Virus record (IMG/VR): IMGVR_UViG_3300031658_000007
Coordinates: 1 to 61,089 of that record
DNA: 61,089 bases
DNA from: a virus
Reading direction: 5' to 3' (one strand)
Part shown: positions 7,585 through 16,093 of the stretch, one piece after another
How positions within the stretch are numbered: the stretch's first letter is position 1
How the letters are laid out: each line of letters starts with the position of its first letter
The notes under the pieces: model-generated
Databases searched by the model: none
What the model saw: only the letters and a program-made list of their open reading frames with translations
What the model was told of the DNA's origin: nothing
Program-made: the position numbers and the translations under genes

Positions 7585-8808
7585 TTACGAACTAGCGCAA
7601 ACATATCCTTTAAGTAAACGTTCTTCGCGCAAGATGATACCTGCATACCACATGTTGTAGCTGAAGAAACCTTGATTACCATAAGGGTTAGCAAGTTCAG
7701 TCTTCTCAGGAGACTGACTGTTGAACTTGATTTTTCCTTTACCTTTAAGACCAACAGTAGCAAAAGAGCCTTTAGTTGGGAAAAGAATTGGGAAAACGTC
7801 AAAGTTGTCTCTGTCACCAGCAGTAGCAGAAGTATTATCTGTACCACCACTAGCAGAAAGAGCACCAACGTAGCTTTGAGGTACAACAGCACCACCAGCA
7901 GCGTATACAACAGCAGATTCTGACTCAATGAAACGAACATCGTTCATTGCGCCAACTTCGCCTTCAGCTAGGTTAGTAGCGTCTGCATACTTGTATGCTG
8001 GAACATAAGCGAACTCTTCAGCATTACCAGAACCTTTTGTAAGACCTTCAAGGTCATACTTAATTTCTGGGCCAATGATTGCATAAAACGCTTTATTGAT
8101 TACACGGGTATCAATTTTAGTTGAACCTGTAACAATAGAAGTGTTTTTCTCAGCACGGTTACGTACAAGACGACGAGAGATCTTACGAACCATATCATAA
8201 GAAACTTGAGAATCCACATCGTCAGAACCTGAAGCAGAAGTGGTATCCTGTCCTACTGTCACAAGTGAAGTAGCAGTACCTACATACTGAATAGTAGTGG
8301 TATCAAGCATGTCTAACTGAATAAGATCTTCAGAACGACGATTAGCTAGATGACCTAACTCTTCACGATACTGAACCTGAACCATATCTTCAGAGAACAT
8401 AGTAACGTCATCAGTGTAGTCTAACATCTCACCATATCGTGCAAACGCACAACTAATAGTTACTTTCTTTAAAGCAACCTTGTTTACTGCAGCTGCGCCT
8501 TCAGCAAGAGTAGGCATTCCAGATGATACGTCAGTAATATTACGTGCTGACAAATAACCTTTAGTGCCAAAAGCTGCGTTAGTTCCACCAACTTGTGAGC
8601 TTGGATCTAGAATACGATCATAGATATGAAGGAACTTACTAACCTTGTAAGTTTTGCCCATGTTCATAGGCATAGAACGACGATCAGAGAACTGAGCGTA
8701 TACGTTTACGGCATTCGCAGCTTTAACACCTGCTTTGTCGTAATAATGAACAACAGTATTCGGACCGCCTGTGGCGTTCGTTCCTGCGTTATATTGATTT
8801 GTAGCCAT
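7585..8808 (-). CDS. Major capsid protein, N4-gp56 type
   Basis: A 407-residue protein with the general pattern of the N4 gp56 capsid family: near the N-terminus an Ala-Gln-Phe-x-x-Arg-x-Ser-Met-Pro-Met-Asn-x-Gly-Lys-Thr segment, then Val-Ser-Lys-Phe, a central Tyr-Gly-Glu-Met followed by an Asp-rich stretch, and a helical Leu-x-x-Arg-Arg-Ser-Glu-Asp region. It lies directly downstream of an acidic scaffold-like gene and two genes from the portal. This is the usual portal-scaffold-capsid order. The call rests on remembered family features and context, not on a search. Confidence 0.78.
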   Translation of the reverse strand: MATNQYNAGTNATGGPNTVVHYYDKAGVKAANAVNVYAQFSDRRSMPMNMGKTYKVSKFLHIYDRILDPSSQVGGTNAAFGTKGYLSARNITDVSSGMPTLAEGAAAVNKVALKKVTISCAFARYGEMLDYTDDVTMFSEDMVQVQYREELGHLANRRSEDLIQLDMLDTTTIQYVGTATSLVTVGQDTTSASGSDDVDSQVSYDMVRKISRRLVRNRAEKNTSIVTGSTKIDTRVINKAFYAIIGPEIKYDLEGLTKGSGNAEEFAYVPAYKYADATNLAEGEVGAMNDVRFIESESAVVYAAGGAVVPQSYVGALSASGGTDNTSATAGDRDNFDVFPILFPTKGSFATVGLKGKGKIKFNSQSPEKTELANPYGNQGFFSYNMWYAGIILREERLLKGYVCASS

Positions 8809-8830
8809 TTTAGTTTACCATTTAATAAGT

Positions 8831-9913
8831 TTAATTTGCTTGTTCAAGATTCTTGTACCAAGCATCAAATTTTTCATCATTTCCATCGTCTAAATAATCG
8901 ACGACACTTTTTTGTCCAGAACGGGAGCCTGTTGAAGTAGCTGCCCGTTTTGATTCAGCTTCTGATGATTCCTTACCAAATTTTGTTTCTGCTTCTTGTG
9001 CGCCTTTATTCAGATCATCTACCTGTTTCTGACCGTTATCAGTTTGAGTAGCTTTCTGGTATTCAGCACCTGCAAGAAGATAGTAATCTAAACTGGACTT
9101 AGAATTTCCATCTAACATCTGTAACTTTGCTGCTTCAGGAGCTACTTTAGCGTAGACACCTGATTTTACATCATTGTGCAGACCCAGAATAATATCGGGG
9201 TTGTCTGCAACACTTTTCCTAGACATATCATCCCACTGTTTGTCTATAACGTCAACAGTAGTACTATACTCTGGGTCTTTAGATATCTGAGAGTCTATCT
9301 CGTCTATCTTTATTTCAAAATCAGTTTTACCGTACCTTGTTGGGTTATACGGTGCATCATCATCCTCAAAACTTAAATCACTAAGATCTATATCTCTATC
9401 TGCAGCTAGTTTCTTTATAGCACCTTTGTCACCCTTTAAGATGTCTAGTGCCATATCAAACTGGTCTTGGGTGATACTTTCTTCTTCCAAGGCAGAAATC
9501 ATTTTACGGTAAGGAGCTATCTTCTGCATTTTCTGCGTGTAGTCCATAGCTTTACCGAACACACCTTCAAACTGAGACATAATTTCGTCATCAGTAAATT
9601 CAAAGTCCTGTCCGTTAGCTTTAAACTTACGTTTAATAGCTTCCTTTACTTCATCTTCTTTAACTTCTTCTGATAAAGGTTCTTCTTCACTAGCAACTTC
9701 TTCAGAAGTTTCTGATGTTGTGTCTTCACTATCAGAGTCACTAACTGTTTCTTCAATAGGTTCATCTATTTGATCACTAGTGTCAGTATCGACTGTTTCA
9801 ACACTATCACTAGTAGGATCAGATTTTTCTTCTTCCCTTCGGATAGCATTAATAGCATCCATAGGATCTATATCATTTTCTAAAATCTCGTCTTCTGAAA
9901 GTTCCTGAGACAT
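8831..9913 (-). CDS. Scaffolding-like protein
   Basis: A 360-residue protein, very acidic at the N-terminus (Glu/Asp/Ser/Thr-rich through residue about 95), then helical and charged throughout, ending in a short basic/aromatic helix. This composition and its place between portal and capsid are typical of phage head scaffolds, which assemble with capsid subunits and are removed before DNA packaging. The ATG lies at the preceding gene's stop. There is no sequence-specific motif, so the name rests on composition and position. Confidence 0.68.
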   Translation of the reverse strand: MSQELSEDEILENDIDPMDAINAIRREEEKSDPTSDSVETVDTDTSDQIDEPIEETVSDSDSEDTTSETSEEVASEEEPLSEEVKEDEVKEAIKRKFKANGQDFEFTDDEIMSQFEGVFGKAMDYTQKMQKIAPYRKMISALEEESITQDQFDMALDILKGDKGAIKKLAADRDIDLSDLSFEDDDAPYNPTRYGKTDFEIKIDEIDSQISKDPEYSTTVDVIDKQWDDMSRKSVADNPDIILGLHNDVKSGVYAKVAPEAAKLQMLDGNSKSSLDYYLLAGAEYQKATQTDNGQKQVDDLNKGAQEAETKFGKESSEAESKRAATSTGSRSGQKSVVDYLDDGNDEKFDAWYKNLEQAN

Positions 9914-10221
9914 TATTCAGGATCTCCTTCTGTACCTTCTTGAGTAGCTCCTTCGTAAAAGTTTTCAATCATAGCAAAAAAGTACTGCAGATTGCTCACA
10001 GAAACGAGGTCTTCCATTACATCACCACGTTCACCACGTTGTTTAATTCCTGGGACTGCTAAAAGACTAACAGAAGATTTAACCTTTTTAGTTAAGTAAC
10101 CTTCCATAATAACTTTTATAAAGTCAGGATTCTTTTGTAAACGGTGTAAAGCCTCACCCATGTCTAGGTACTCGTTTAACTCTACTGTCTCTAATTCTAC
10201 TTCGTTTTCTGGGTTGCTCAC
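9913..10221 (-). CDS. Hypothetical protein between portal and scaffold, 102 aa
   Basis: Acidic protein with a central basic stretch (Lys-Lys-Val-Lys). The start is a GTG at 10221 preceded by AGAGGA. It is the first gene behind the candidate late promoter at 10257-10285 and abuts the scaffold start. Function unknown; a head-assembly accessory is likely from position. Confidence 0.5.
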   Translation of the reverse strand: MSNPENEVELETVELNEYLDMGEALHRLQKNPDFIKVIMEGYLTKKVKSSVSLLAVPGIKQRGERGDVMEDLVSVSNLQYFFAMIENFYEGATQEGTEGDPE

Positions 10222-10256
10222 GATGAGTCCTCTGGTTTATGTAAATAAGTTTTTTA

Positions 10257-10285
10257 TTTATACTATAATTTAATTAACTTGTAAA
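10257..10285 (-). promoter_or_regulatory. Candidate sigma70-type late promoter
   Basis: On the minus strand, TTTACA (10285-10280) and TATAAA (10262-10257) are separated by exactly 17 bases, about 35 bases upstream of the GTG of the head genes. It lies in one of the few noncoding gaps of the late half (10222-10341). N4 late genes are read by host sigma70 polymerase with the phage SSB as activator, so this is the expected promoter class. Not experimentally shown. Confidence 0.5.
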
Positions 10286-10309
10286 CTAGTACTGTATCTA
10301 ATGTTTACA
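10280..10309. repeat. Inverted repeat overlapping the late promoter
   Basis: TGTAAAC (10280-10286) and GTTTACA (10303-10309) form a perfect 7-bp inverted repeat with a 16-base spacer, overlapping the -35 box. It could be an operator or an activator site for the late promoter, or the arms of a cruciform. Confidence 0.45.
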
Positions 10310-10341
10310 GGTATCCCACTATTAATGGTGTATTACTTGTG

Positions 10342-12267
10342 TTAACCATTCATAATATCTGCAGACTTTAAGTCTAGTTTTGTCATACGATCATGATCCT
10401 TCTTCGTTAATTCGTCAGCCATGTCTTCACCTGTAACCTTACTCATAAAGTCTAGATCTTTAATGTCTGTATCTGAATTTACAAGTCTTGCTTTAGCTTC
10501 AGCTAGTACAGCGTTAGCAGTTTTAAGTCGCATATCAACTTGATTTTCCATAGCCCTAGATTCACGCTCATTAATCTCAGCTTCCAGCTTACGCATCTCT
10601 AGAGAATGCATCTGTGCTTGATGCTCATCAGGTTGTGGTTGATATTCTTTAAGTGACTTGGCTAGGTCTGGCATTTTATGTAACCTAGCTACCTGACTCA
10701 TAAGAAGATTTCTCATTCCTGCGTCCATACCTTGTCCAAGTGTTTGCAGTAAGAATGAAAGTTGTTGTCCTTTACTTGAGTTATCTTCAGCTGTTGATAC
10801 TTCTATTTCAATATCAATGTCACCTCTAAGATCGTCTTTCCTTATTGTTACAAACTCTTCATTTGTTATACGAACAACCTCTTCGTCTTTTAACCACTTA
10901 GAGTTGTACGATAACCATTTACGCATAAGAGGTTTAACTAAGTTTTCAGCTATGTTTCTTACAATATCCAATCTTCGTACAGACACAGCATCTAGTGCTC
11001 CTCTGGCAGAAGTAGCTGTTGAACCTAAACTTGCTCCACTAATACCACCAGCAAAACCTTTTACACCAGTAATAGATTCTGTCTCGTTATTAACTAGCTC
11101 TAATACAGAAAACACACTACTAGGTATAGGGTTGTAAGAACCTTCAAAAAAGTCACTAGACGAAGTGTTGTATTCAAAGTGTTTGTTACCAAGAAATCTT
11201 TTTCTGTTAAGTGTATCTAAGGCACCTTTACGTATACCTTTCTGACCATTATTAGAATTAGCCATGTTATCTATAATTCCACGCTTTATAGCGGTAGATA
11301 TCTTTTGGTTATCACCAATAGTTTCTGCGTTAGCTTCACCTGTCATTTGGAAAGGTATAGAGTTATGAGCTACTACTAAGAATGGTATTTTATCATCAGG
11401 GTAAGGATTAGATTCTAGTCTAATAATAGTGTTGTTTATCCAAGTACAGACAATAGGTTTAGCTATACCAGTGTCTTCAATATCGTAATTACCCCAGTAC
11501 TCATGAACAATTATTTTCTTTCTTGGTTGGTCTTTAAACTCAAAGTTTGTGTCATCTTCATTTTCAAAGTCACCTGTGTCTTTAACTAGGTTAAGTGCTA
11601 CCTTATCCAGTTCTTTCTTCTTATACTTCTTGCTAGTTCTAAGAGTGGTTAGATCACTTTCATACCTATGTATTATAAACTGGCATTTATCAATATCACC
11701 AAGACAAGTAGGATCAATGTAAATATCTTCTATACGACAAGTTTCAGCATAAGGTTTATTTACAGTAACATTTAGTTCTTTTACTAGTTTTGTACCTGTC
11801 TGTACAGGTTCCATAGTAGCTGGGTCTAACTCGTAAGTAGGGTACTCAACTTCAACTTCTTCATCTGCGTAGTCCCATGAACACTTAACTACAAGTGTAC
11901 CCTCAGTAGTAAGTAGCTTTACTGCATCGGTAATAAACTTATACCTATTAAACTTTCTAGTAAACTGGTAGTTAAGTACTAATTCATTTTGTTCCGCTGC
12001 AGCTCTATCTTCTGATGTGATAGGTACACACTTTATAATATCACTAGTAGATAAAAAGGGATCTTTTAGAGAAGCATGTTGCCATTCATCTTGACGTTTT
12101 ATGTCTCTAGACACTAATGAAGATTTACCTTTTACTTCATTACCGTAGTTTTCTCCGTTGTAAGCTTTCTTCCAAGTTTCTACTTGGCTTACAGTTTCTA
12201 AACGAAGGTTATCTGCAGCAGTTAAATCATCTTTTAGACTACTTAAAATTTTAGCTTTATCTACCAT
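10342..12267 (-). CDS. Portal protein
   Basis: A 641-residue protein of portal size and position. Features seen: an N-terminal helical region with Trp-Lys-Lys-Ala-Tyr, a conserved-looking Ala-Ser-Leu-Lys-Asp-Pro-Phe stretch near residue 65, a long central mixed region, an Ala/Gly/Ser-rich stretch around residue 400-430 (Gly-Gly-Ile-Ser-Gly-Ala), and a long charged helical C-terminus (from about residue 520). N4-type portals form the dodecameric DNA entry ring and bind terminase and the tail. The assignment uses gene order plus general architecture. Confidence 0.72.
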   Translation of the reverse strand: MVDKAKILSSLKDDLTAADNLRLETVSQVETWKKAYNGENYGNEVKGKSSLVSRDIKRQDEWQHASLKDPFLSTSDIIKCVPITSEDRAAAEQNELVLNYQFTRKFNRYKFITDAVKLLTTEGTLVVKCSWDYADEEVEVEYPTYELDPATMEPVQTGTKLVKELNVTVNKPYAETCRIEDIYIDPTCLGDIDKCQFIIHRYESDLTTLRTSKKYKKKELDKVALNLVKDTGDFENEDDTNFEFKDQPRKKIIVHEYWGNYDIEDTGIAKPIVCTWINNTIIRLESNPYPDDKIPFLVVAHNSIPFQMTGEANAETIGDNQKISTAIKRGIIDNMANSNNGQKGIRKGALDTLNRKRFLGNKHFEYNTSSSDFFEGSYNPIPSSVFSVLELVNNETESITGVKGFAGGISGASLGSTATSARGALDAVSVRRLDIVRNIAENLVKPLMRKWLSYNSKWLKDEEVVRITNEEFVTIRKDDLRGDIDIEIEVSTAEDNSSKGQQLSFLLQTLGQGMDAGMRNLLMSQVARLHKMPDLAKSLKEYQPQPDEHQAQMHSLEMRKLEAEINERESRAMENQVDMRLKTANAVLAEAKARLVNSDTDIKDLDFMSKVTGEDMADELTKKDHDRMTKLDLKSADIMNG

Positions 12268-12306
12268 CTTGAAAACCTTTTTGAATTTTATTTAAGATAG
12301 TAAACA

Positions 12307-12456
12307 TTACTTACCACCTTTATTGTGCAAATCAAATAGTGTCTTAACTTTATCAGATAAGATTTCTATACTGAGATTCATTTTAGCTAGTACAACAACA
12401 AGAGTAATAGCAGCAAGTACAATAGGCCAAATAGACATTAGTTCATCGATAATCAT
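12307..12456 (-). CDS. Small one-TM protein, 49 aa, lysis region
   Basis: The short reading frame starts at ATG 12456, which overlaps the preceding stop by 4 nt (ATGA). Residues about 8-25 form a hydrophobic segment (Ile-Trp-Pro-Ile-Val-Leu-Ala-Ala), followed by an amphipathic charged tail. The same Trp-Pro-Ile plus hydrophobic pattern occurs in the neighbouring 92-residue protein, which hints at a related pair. Probably a membrane protein of the lysis cassette. Confidence 0.55.
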   Translation of the reverse strand: MIIDELMSIWPIVLAAITLVVVLAKMNLSIEILSDKVKTLFDLHNKGGK

Positions 12457-12731
12457 TTTGCCACCCTGTATAGTTCCCTAATATCTGATTGCATATCTCT
12501 TATAATATCTTCTTGTAGTTTGTAACCAGATTTTAATTGTTCAATTTGGTTATCTCTTACTTTTAACTCTAACTCTATACGTTCTTCACGAACAAGCATT
12601 TGTTTTAGTTCTGATACATCAACACTTAAACTTTGCATAGAGTGATAGAAGGCAAATCCACCAGATACACCAGCAAACGCTAACATAAGGATAGGCCAGT
12701 ATTTCAGTAGTGATGATATTTGGTCTGTCAT
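12453..12731 (-). CDS. Membrane-anchored coiled-coil protein, spanin- or holin-accessory-like
   Basis: A 92-residue protein with one hydrophobic segment (about 12-30) followed by a coiled-coil-like charged helix (about 35-85, Leu/Ile at heptad spacing). This N-anchor plus periplasmic coiled coil resembles inner-membrane spanin subunits, and also phage DUF2730-type proteins. It overlaps both neighbours by 1-4 nt within a lysis-like cassette. No lipoprotein partner was seen. Confidence 0.5.
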   Translation of the reverse strand: MTDQISSLLKYWPILMLAFAGVSGGFAFYHSMQSLSVDVSELKQMLVREERIELELKVRDNQIEQLKSGYKLQEDIIRDMQSDIRELYRVAK

Positions 12732-12940
12732 TACTGGTCACTTTTCCTGTGGAACTCTTTAGAATCCTTGTGTTTGTAATACCAATTAATTACAACAGAA
12801 ACTAAGGCAATACCTAATGACACCAACGCTACCCAAGGTATATCTGTTGTAGTAGTTGTGGTACTAGTTACTAGTGCAACTGAAGTAGCCGTGTATGTAG
12901 TAGGTTGTGTGAACGCTGCTACAGTATCACTTACACTCAT
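12731..12940 (-). CDS. Small one-TM protein, 69 aa, holin candidate
   Basis: A Thr/Ser/Val-rich N-terminal half without charges is followed by one transmembrane segment (about 34-53), then a short strongly basic tail (Lys-His-Lys-Asp-Ser-Lys). Holins with one membrane span and a charged C-tail have this layout. It overlaps the start of the 92-residue gene and the stop of the 3TM gene. Confidence 0.5.
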   Translation of the reverse strand: MSVSDTVAAFTQPTTYTATSVALVTSTTTTTTDIPWVALVSLGIALVSVVINWYYKHKDSKEFHRKSDQ

Positions 12941-13458
12941 AACTTGACTCCTCTGCTACCAAACCACCAAAGTACTGCTGTAACTGTTAGAAATACAGCT
13001 TGATTTATAATATGTGAGTACAATGTGTAAAGATCTGATACAGGAAGTGAGTTCAAACCTCCTAGTAACGCACTAATGTTATATGTTATAAACGTTACTA
13101 TAACTAGTAGGTATATAGTTATGGCAGGTCGCATTAGTGAACGTACACCGTCAATCCATTTAATACCAACTGGTTTAGACGAAACTAATTGAGATGCTGT
13201 AAATGCTTCTCCTGCTGATATTTCACTTTGTATATCAGCTTCTGCGATAGTCATATCAATTTTTTTATCAGCCATTGCTAAAGCTTGTTCTGACTCAGCC
13301 GCATCACGCTTTAAATCAACTTCAGCCATTGATAACTCATGAAGATTATTTAATTCATCGCTCTTGCGTTGCTCACGTTTAGCCATGTAGCTACCAACTA
13401 AACCGACAATCGCACCTAATCCTGATGAACTAGCTATTCCAAGAATTGCATCTAACAC
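12937..13458 (-). CDS. Holin-like 3TM membrane protein
   Basis: A 173-residue protein. A Gly/Ala-rich hydrophobic N-terminus (about 1-25) precedes a long charged helix (30-90). Then comes Trp-x-Asp-Gly-Val-Arg-Ser-Leu-Met-Arg-Pro, followed by two hydrophobic segments ending in Trp-Trp-Phe-Gly-Ser-Arg-Gly. The Arg-x-Leu-x-Arg-Pro plus terminal Trp-x-Phe-Gly pattern recalls the GTA-type 3TM holin family (PF11351). It would set lysis timing at the inner membrane together with the next genes. Confidence 0.6.
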   Translation of the reverse strand: MLDAILGIASSSGLGAIVGLVGSYMAKREQRKSDELNNLHELSMAEVDLKRDAAESEQALAMADKKIDMTIAEADIQSEISAGEAFTASQLVSSKPVGIKWIDGVRSLMRPAITIYLLVIVTFITYNISALLGGLNSLPVSDLYTLYSHIINQAVFLTVTAVLWWFGSRGVKL

Positions 13459-13859
13459 GGAGTATCTCCAATAATGTGTAAATTAAAACTTTTCTTACTT
13501 TGTAACTTGTTAAATTTAACTAAAGCCGTACCAGAACTTAAAACAGCAGGTAAACCAGATAGCCTACCTTTTCTAGACCCTAATATAATACAGCCTTTAC
13601 TGTGACTAGCCAAGTTTCCTTTGTGTATAAGTATGCCAGATCTTTTACTTACTGACTTAATATGCCAAACTTTTTGGTATTTTCCACTGCCAGAACGTGG
13701 AAGGTAGTCTACAACATAACGTCCTGCTGGTATGCAGCTGACATTAGATCTATTATCTAACCAAGGTCTTTCTATAGTAACAAACTGTTGTCCATTAGCT
13801 ATAAGAATACCGTAGGTATGAGTTTTAAAGTACTGTCTTATAAGGAAAATAGTATTCAT
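13452..13859 (-). CDS. DUF5675-like protein, possible peptidoglycan-active enzyme
   Basis: A 135-residue protein with the DUF5675 pattern: an early Glu-Arg-Pro-Trp-x-(Asp)-Asn segment, Ser-Cys-Ile-Pro-Ala-Gly-Arg-Tyr, Ser-Gly-Ile-Leu-Ile-His-Lys-Gly-Asn, and His-Ser-Lys-Gly-Cys-Ile-Ile-Leu-Gly. The His and Ser-x-Gly-Cys arrangement is reminiscent of L,D-transpeptidase/YkuD active sites. No classical muramidase or amidase gene is seen in the window, so this may supply or help cell-wall cleavage. It is next to the holin-like gene. Activity is inferred. Confidence 0.6.
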   Translation of the reverse strand: MNTIFLIRQYFKTHTYGILIANGQQFVTIERPWLDNRSNVSCIPAGRYVVDYLPRSGSGKYQKVWHIKSVSKRSGILIHKGNLASHSKGCIILGSRKGRLSGLPAVLSSGTALVKFNKLQSKKSFNLHIIGDTPC

Positions 13860-13861
13860 AC

Positions 13862-15028
13862 TTAACCCAGTTCTGTCTTACTCATAGAAACTCTATGGCG
13901 TTGAACTTCTCCCCACTCCTTACAGTATACTACTGCAGACATACTCCTAGATGATCCATAACCAGAATCTGAGTGCCAGTTATCAGGTGGAGCTAGTGTA
14001 TTAAAAGCTTCAAAGGTCATACTGCCACCAATCTCTGTAGCTTGTTTATGGTGGATATGACCCATAATACAGTAACGATGTTTAGTCTCACCCCATTCTT
14101 TAGCCATAGTTCTAGTGAAGTATTCAAAAGCAGATTGAGGTTTCATCCTGTCACCGTGATGAGATGTAATCATTACGTTACCGTATATGTAACTCATGAA
14201 CTTAGACACGTTGTCTAGTACAGTAACACGTGGTTCATCAGAGTAGAAAGTTTGTAACATTATGTTAACAACCATAGCTACATCACTATCATGATTACCT
14301 CTAGTATTCATAAGTACAACTTTATTGTGTACTTCAAGCATCATATCAACTGCATTCCTATAAACTCTAACAGCAGCCATTAACGCATCAGAAAAATGTC
14401 CATCTACATCTAGTGGTGTACCTTTAGCTGTAGTACCTGCAGCATTATTAGCATGTAGGAAGTCTCCCACATTTAATAGTAATCCTACTTCAGATGGCCC
14501 AGATGCTTTAATTAACTTCTGTATTGCCTGTGTAGTTACTCTTTCTGCTATCTCAATGTTCCATTCACCTTGGTCACTATTATTAGTGACAAGCATTCCT
14601 ATGTGAGCATCACCTATTATTATAGCGGTTAGCTGTTCTGCTTTAACTTCATTATTACTTACAGGTATAGGAACATACTTAGTAATTTCAGATGTCAAAC
14701 CATCCGCAAACGCAAGTAACGCAGCTTCTGCATTTTCCTTTTTAAGATCTGTTTTAACCCACTGTCTTATAGGTTTTCCATTTTCATCATAAAATGTACT
14801 AACACCTTTTACTACATGAGTACTTGGTGCTATATGGGTCATGTCGTGGTCAGGCGACCAGCCTTGCTTTGAGGCGTTAGCCTTTACTTTCTGCAAAGAC
14901 CTTTCTAGCGTCCTTTGGTTTACACCAAGGAAGTCAGCAGCTTGTCTTTGAGTTCCGTGGTTTAACACAGCGTCTATAAATTCTATCTGCCTATCAGATG
15001 CAAATTGCTTTAAGCTTTCTAAATTCAT
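13862..15028 (-). CDS. Metallophosphoesterase with N-terminal helix-turn-helix
   Basis: A 388-residue protein. Residues about 10-48 form a helix-turn-helix-like segment (Gln-Arg-Gln-Ala-Ala-Asp-Phe-Leu-Gly-Val, then Arg-Thr-Leu-Glu). From residue 134 the calcineurin-like phosphoesterase motifs follow in order: Asp140-x-His142, Gly-Asp189, Gly-Asn-His-Asp (244-247), a His-His-Gly-Asp site, and Gly-His-Ile-His-His near residue 325. All metal ligands appear intact, so it should be a two-metal nuclease or phosphatase. The fused DNA-binding-like domain favours nucleic acid as substrate. It lies between lysis and amidoligase genes. Confidence 0.8.
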   Translation of the reverse strand: MNLESLKQFASDRQIEFIDAVLNHGTQRQAADFLGVNQRTLERSLQKVKANASKQGWSPDHDMTHIAPSTHVVKGVSTFYDENGKPIRQWVKTDLKKENAEAALLAFADGLTSEITKYVPIPVSNNEVKAEQLTAIIIGDAHIGMLVTNNSDQGEWNIEIAERVTTQAIQKLIKASGPSEVGLLLNVGDFLHANNAAGTTAKGTPLDVDGHFSDALMAAVRVYRNAVDMMLEVHNKVVLMNTRGNHDSDVAMVVNIMLQTFYSDEPRVTVLDNVSKFMSYIYGNVMITSHHGDRMKPQSAFEYFTRTMAKEWGETKHRYCIMGHIHHKQATEIGGSMTFEAFNTLAPPDNWHSDSGYGSSRSMSAVVYCKEWGEVQRHRVSMSKTELG

Positions 15029-15085
15029 ATAATTTTATACCCTATTATTATTAGTATAGTAAGTAGATTTTACCAAAACAACTTT

Positions 15086-16093
15086 CTACTGGAATCCTTT
15101 GTCAATCCAATACTGGGGGTAGTTCAGATCTTTTATTGTAAGTTTTTTGTTAAGTAGAAGTAACGTAATATAGCGAATTGTTTTTTTCCTTAGAGTTTTA
15201 AAATCATTGACGTAAATACAAGTATTAGCTTTATTTTCTCGTACTTGATTATCTTCTTTTGCTGACCCCCACATACTATTATCTGCATACTCCCTGCCTT
15301 TGAATATCTTTTCAGGTTCAGGGTCATCTAGTAGTGCTGCGGTTATGTACTCACGAGAGAAGTTAAGTATGTTGGTTAAGTGTTCGACATTGAGTGTGGA
15401 GTTAAAGGATCTGAATTCAATTGTGCCTAAAGTTGGGAGGTGGCTGTAATTAACTGCTGGACGGCACTTAGTTCTGTCAGCGAATCCAAAAGCCTTTTGG
15501 TTAGTTACTCCACCGTGCAGTGCATCAACCATGCTATTTACAGATGTTAGATCACTCTCCATCATTCGCTGTACTGCTACTGAGTGATACGGATATGTAT
15601 AAACATTCGTGAAACATTCGTAGTGCCAATTGTAATACTCCCTCTGCTTTGCGGTTGGCATGGATTCAAAGTCTGGCCTATCAACTATATTTACCCATCG
15701 AAGTATGGAATAGTCACGCTTCTGACCATACTCAATAAGGTGCTTAAGTACATCAGGACGCTCAAGTAACTGCGGTATACGAATGTGTGTATGTATTGTG
15801 CCACGGTTCGTAGGCAGTTTGTAAGTAGGAATGACTGCTTCCGCAACATCTAATATTACTTTCAGTAACTCGCTTTCTGAATCACATGCTTTAGTTTGCA
15901 ACTCGCCACCAAACATATTGAATTGAAGTGTGGGGTCAATACTAATACCACATGGTGCAGAACCGTAGTCTTCAATACCACACCAAGTATTTCCCTCTGG
16001 CATTTCTATCCGTCTATCCGCACTTCCAAAGTCCACTTCTGCACCAAATGTAGCACCTTGGAGAAAGTCGGCAATTTCAGATTGGGTCATCAT
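15086..16093 (-). CDS. Amidoligase_2-family COOH-NH2 ligase
   Basis: A 335-residue protein with the glutamine-synthetase/GCS-like amidoligase pattern: Phe-Gly-Ala-Glu-Val-Asp (16-21, the metal/ATP-binding Gly-x-Glu-x-Glu/Asp strand), His-Thr-His-Ile-Arg-Ile near residue 120, and Gly-Thr-Ile-Glu-Phe-Arg-Ser near residue 233. Family members form amide bonds between a carboxylate and an amine using ATP. Phage copies have been proposed to modify cell-wall peptides or proteins. The neighbours are the lysis cassette and tail adhesins, which suits an action on the envelope or on virion proteins. Substrate unknown. Confidence 0.72.
   Translation of the reverse strand: MMTQSEIADFLQGATFGAEVDFGSADRRIEMPEGNTWCGIEDYGSAPCGISIDPTLQFNMFGGELQTKACDSESELLKVILDVAEAVIPTYKLPTNRGTIHTHIRIPQLLERPDVLKHLIEYGQKRDYSILRWVNIVDRPDFESMPTAKQREYYNWHYECFTNVYTYPYHSVAVQRMMESDLTSVNSMVDALHGGVTNQKAFGFADRTKCRPAVNYSHLPTLGTIEFRSFNSTLNVEHLTNILNFSREYITAALLDDPEPEKIFKGREYADNSMWGSAKEDNQVRENKANTCIYVNDFKTLRKKTIRYITLLLLNKKLTIKDLNYPQYWIDKGFQ

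Noticed and set aside
7578-7940. 120-codon frame overlapping the capsid gene in another frame
   Set aside because: Leu/Val-rich shadow of the capsid coding sequence with no start signal.
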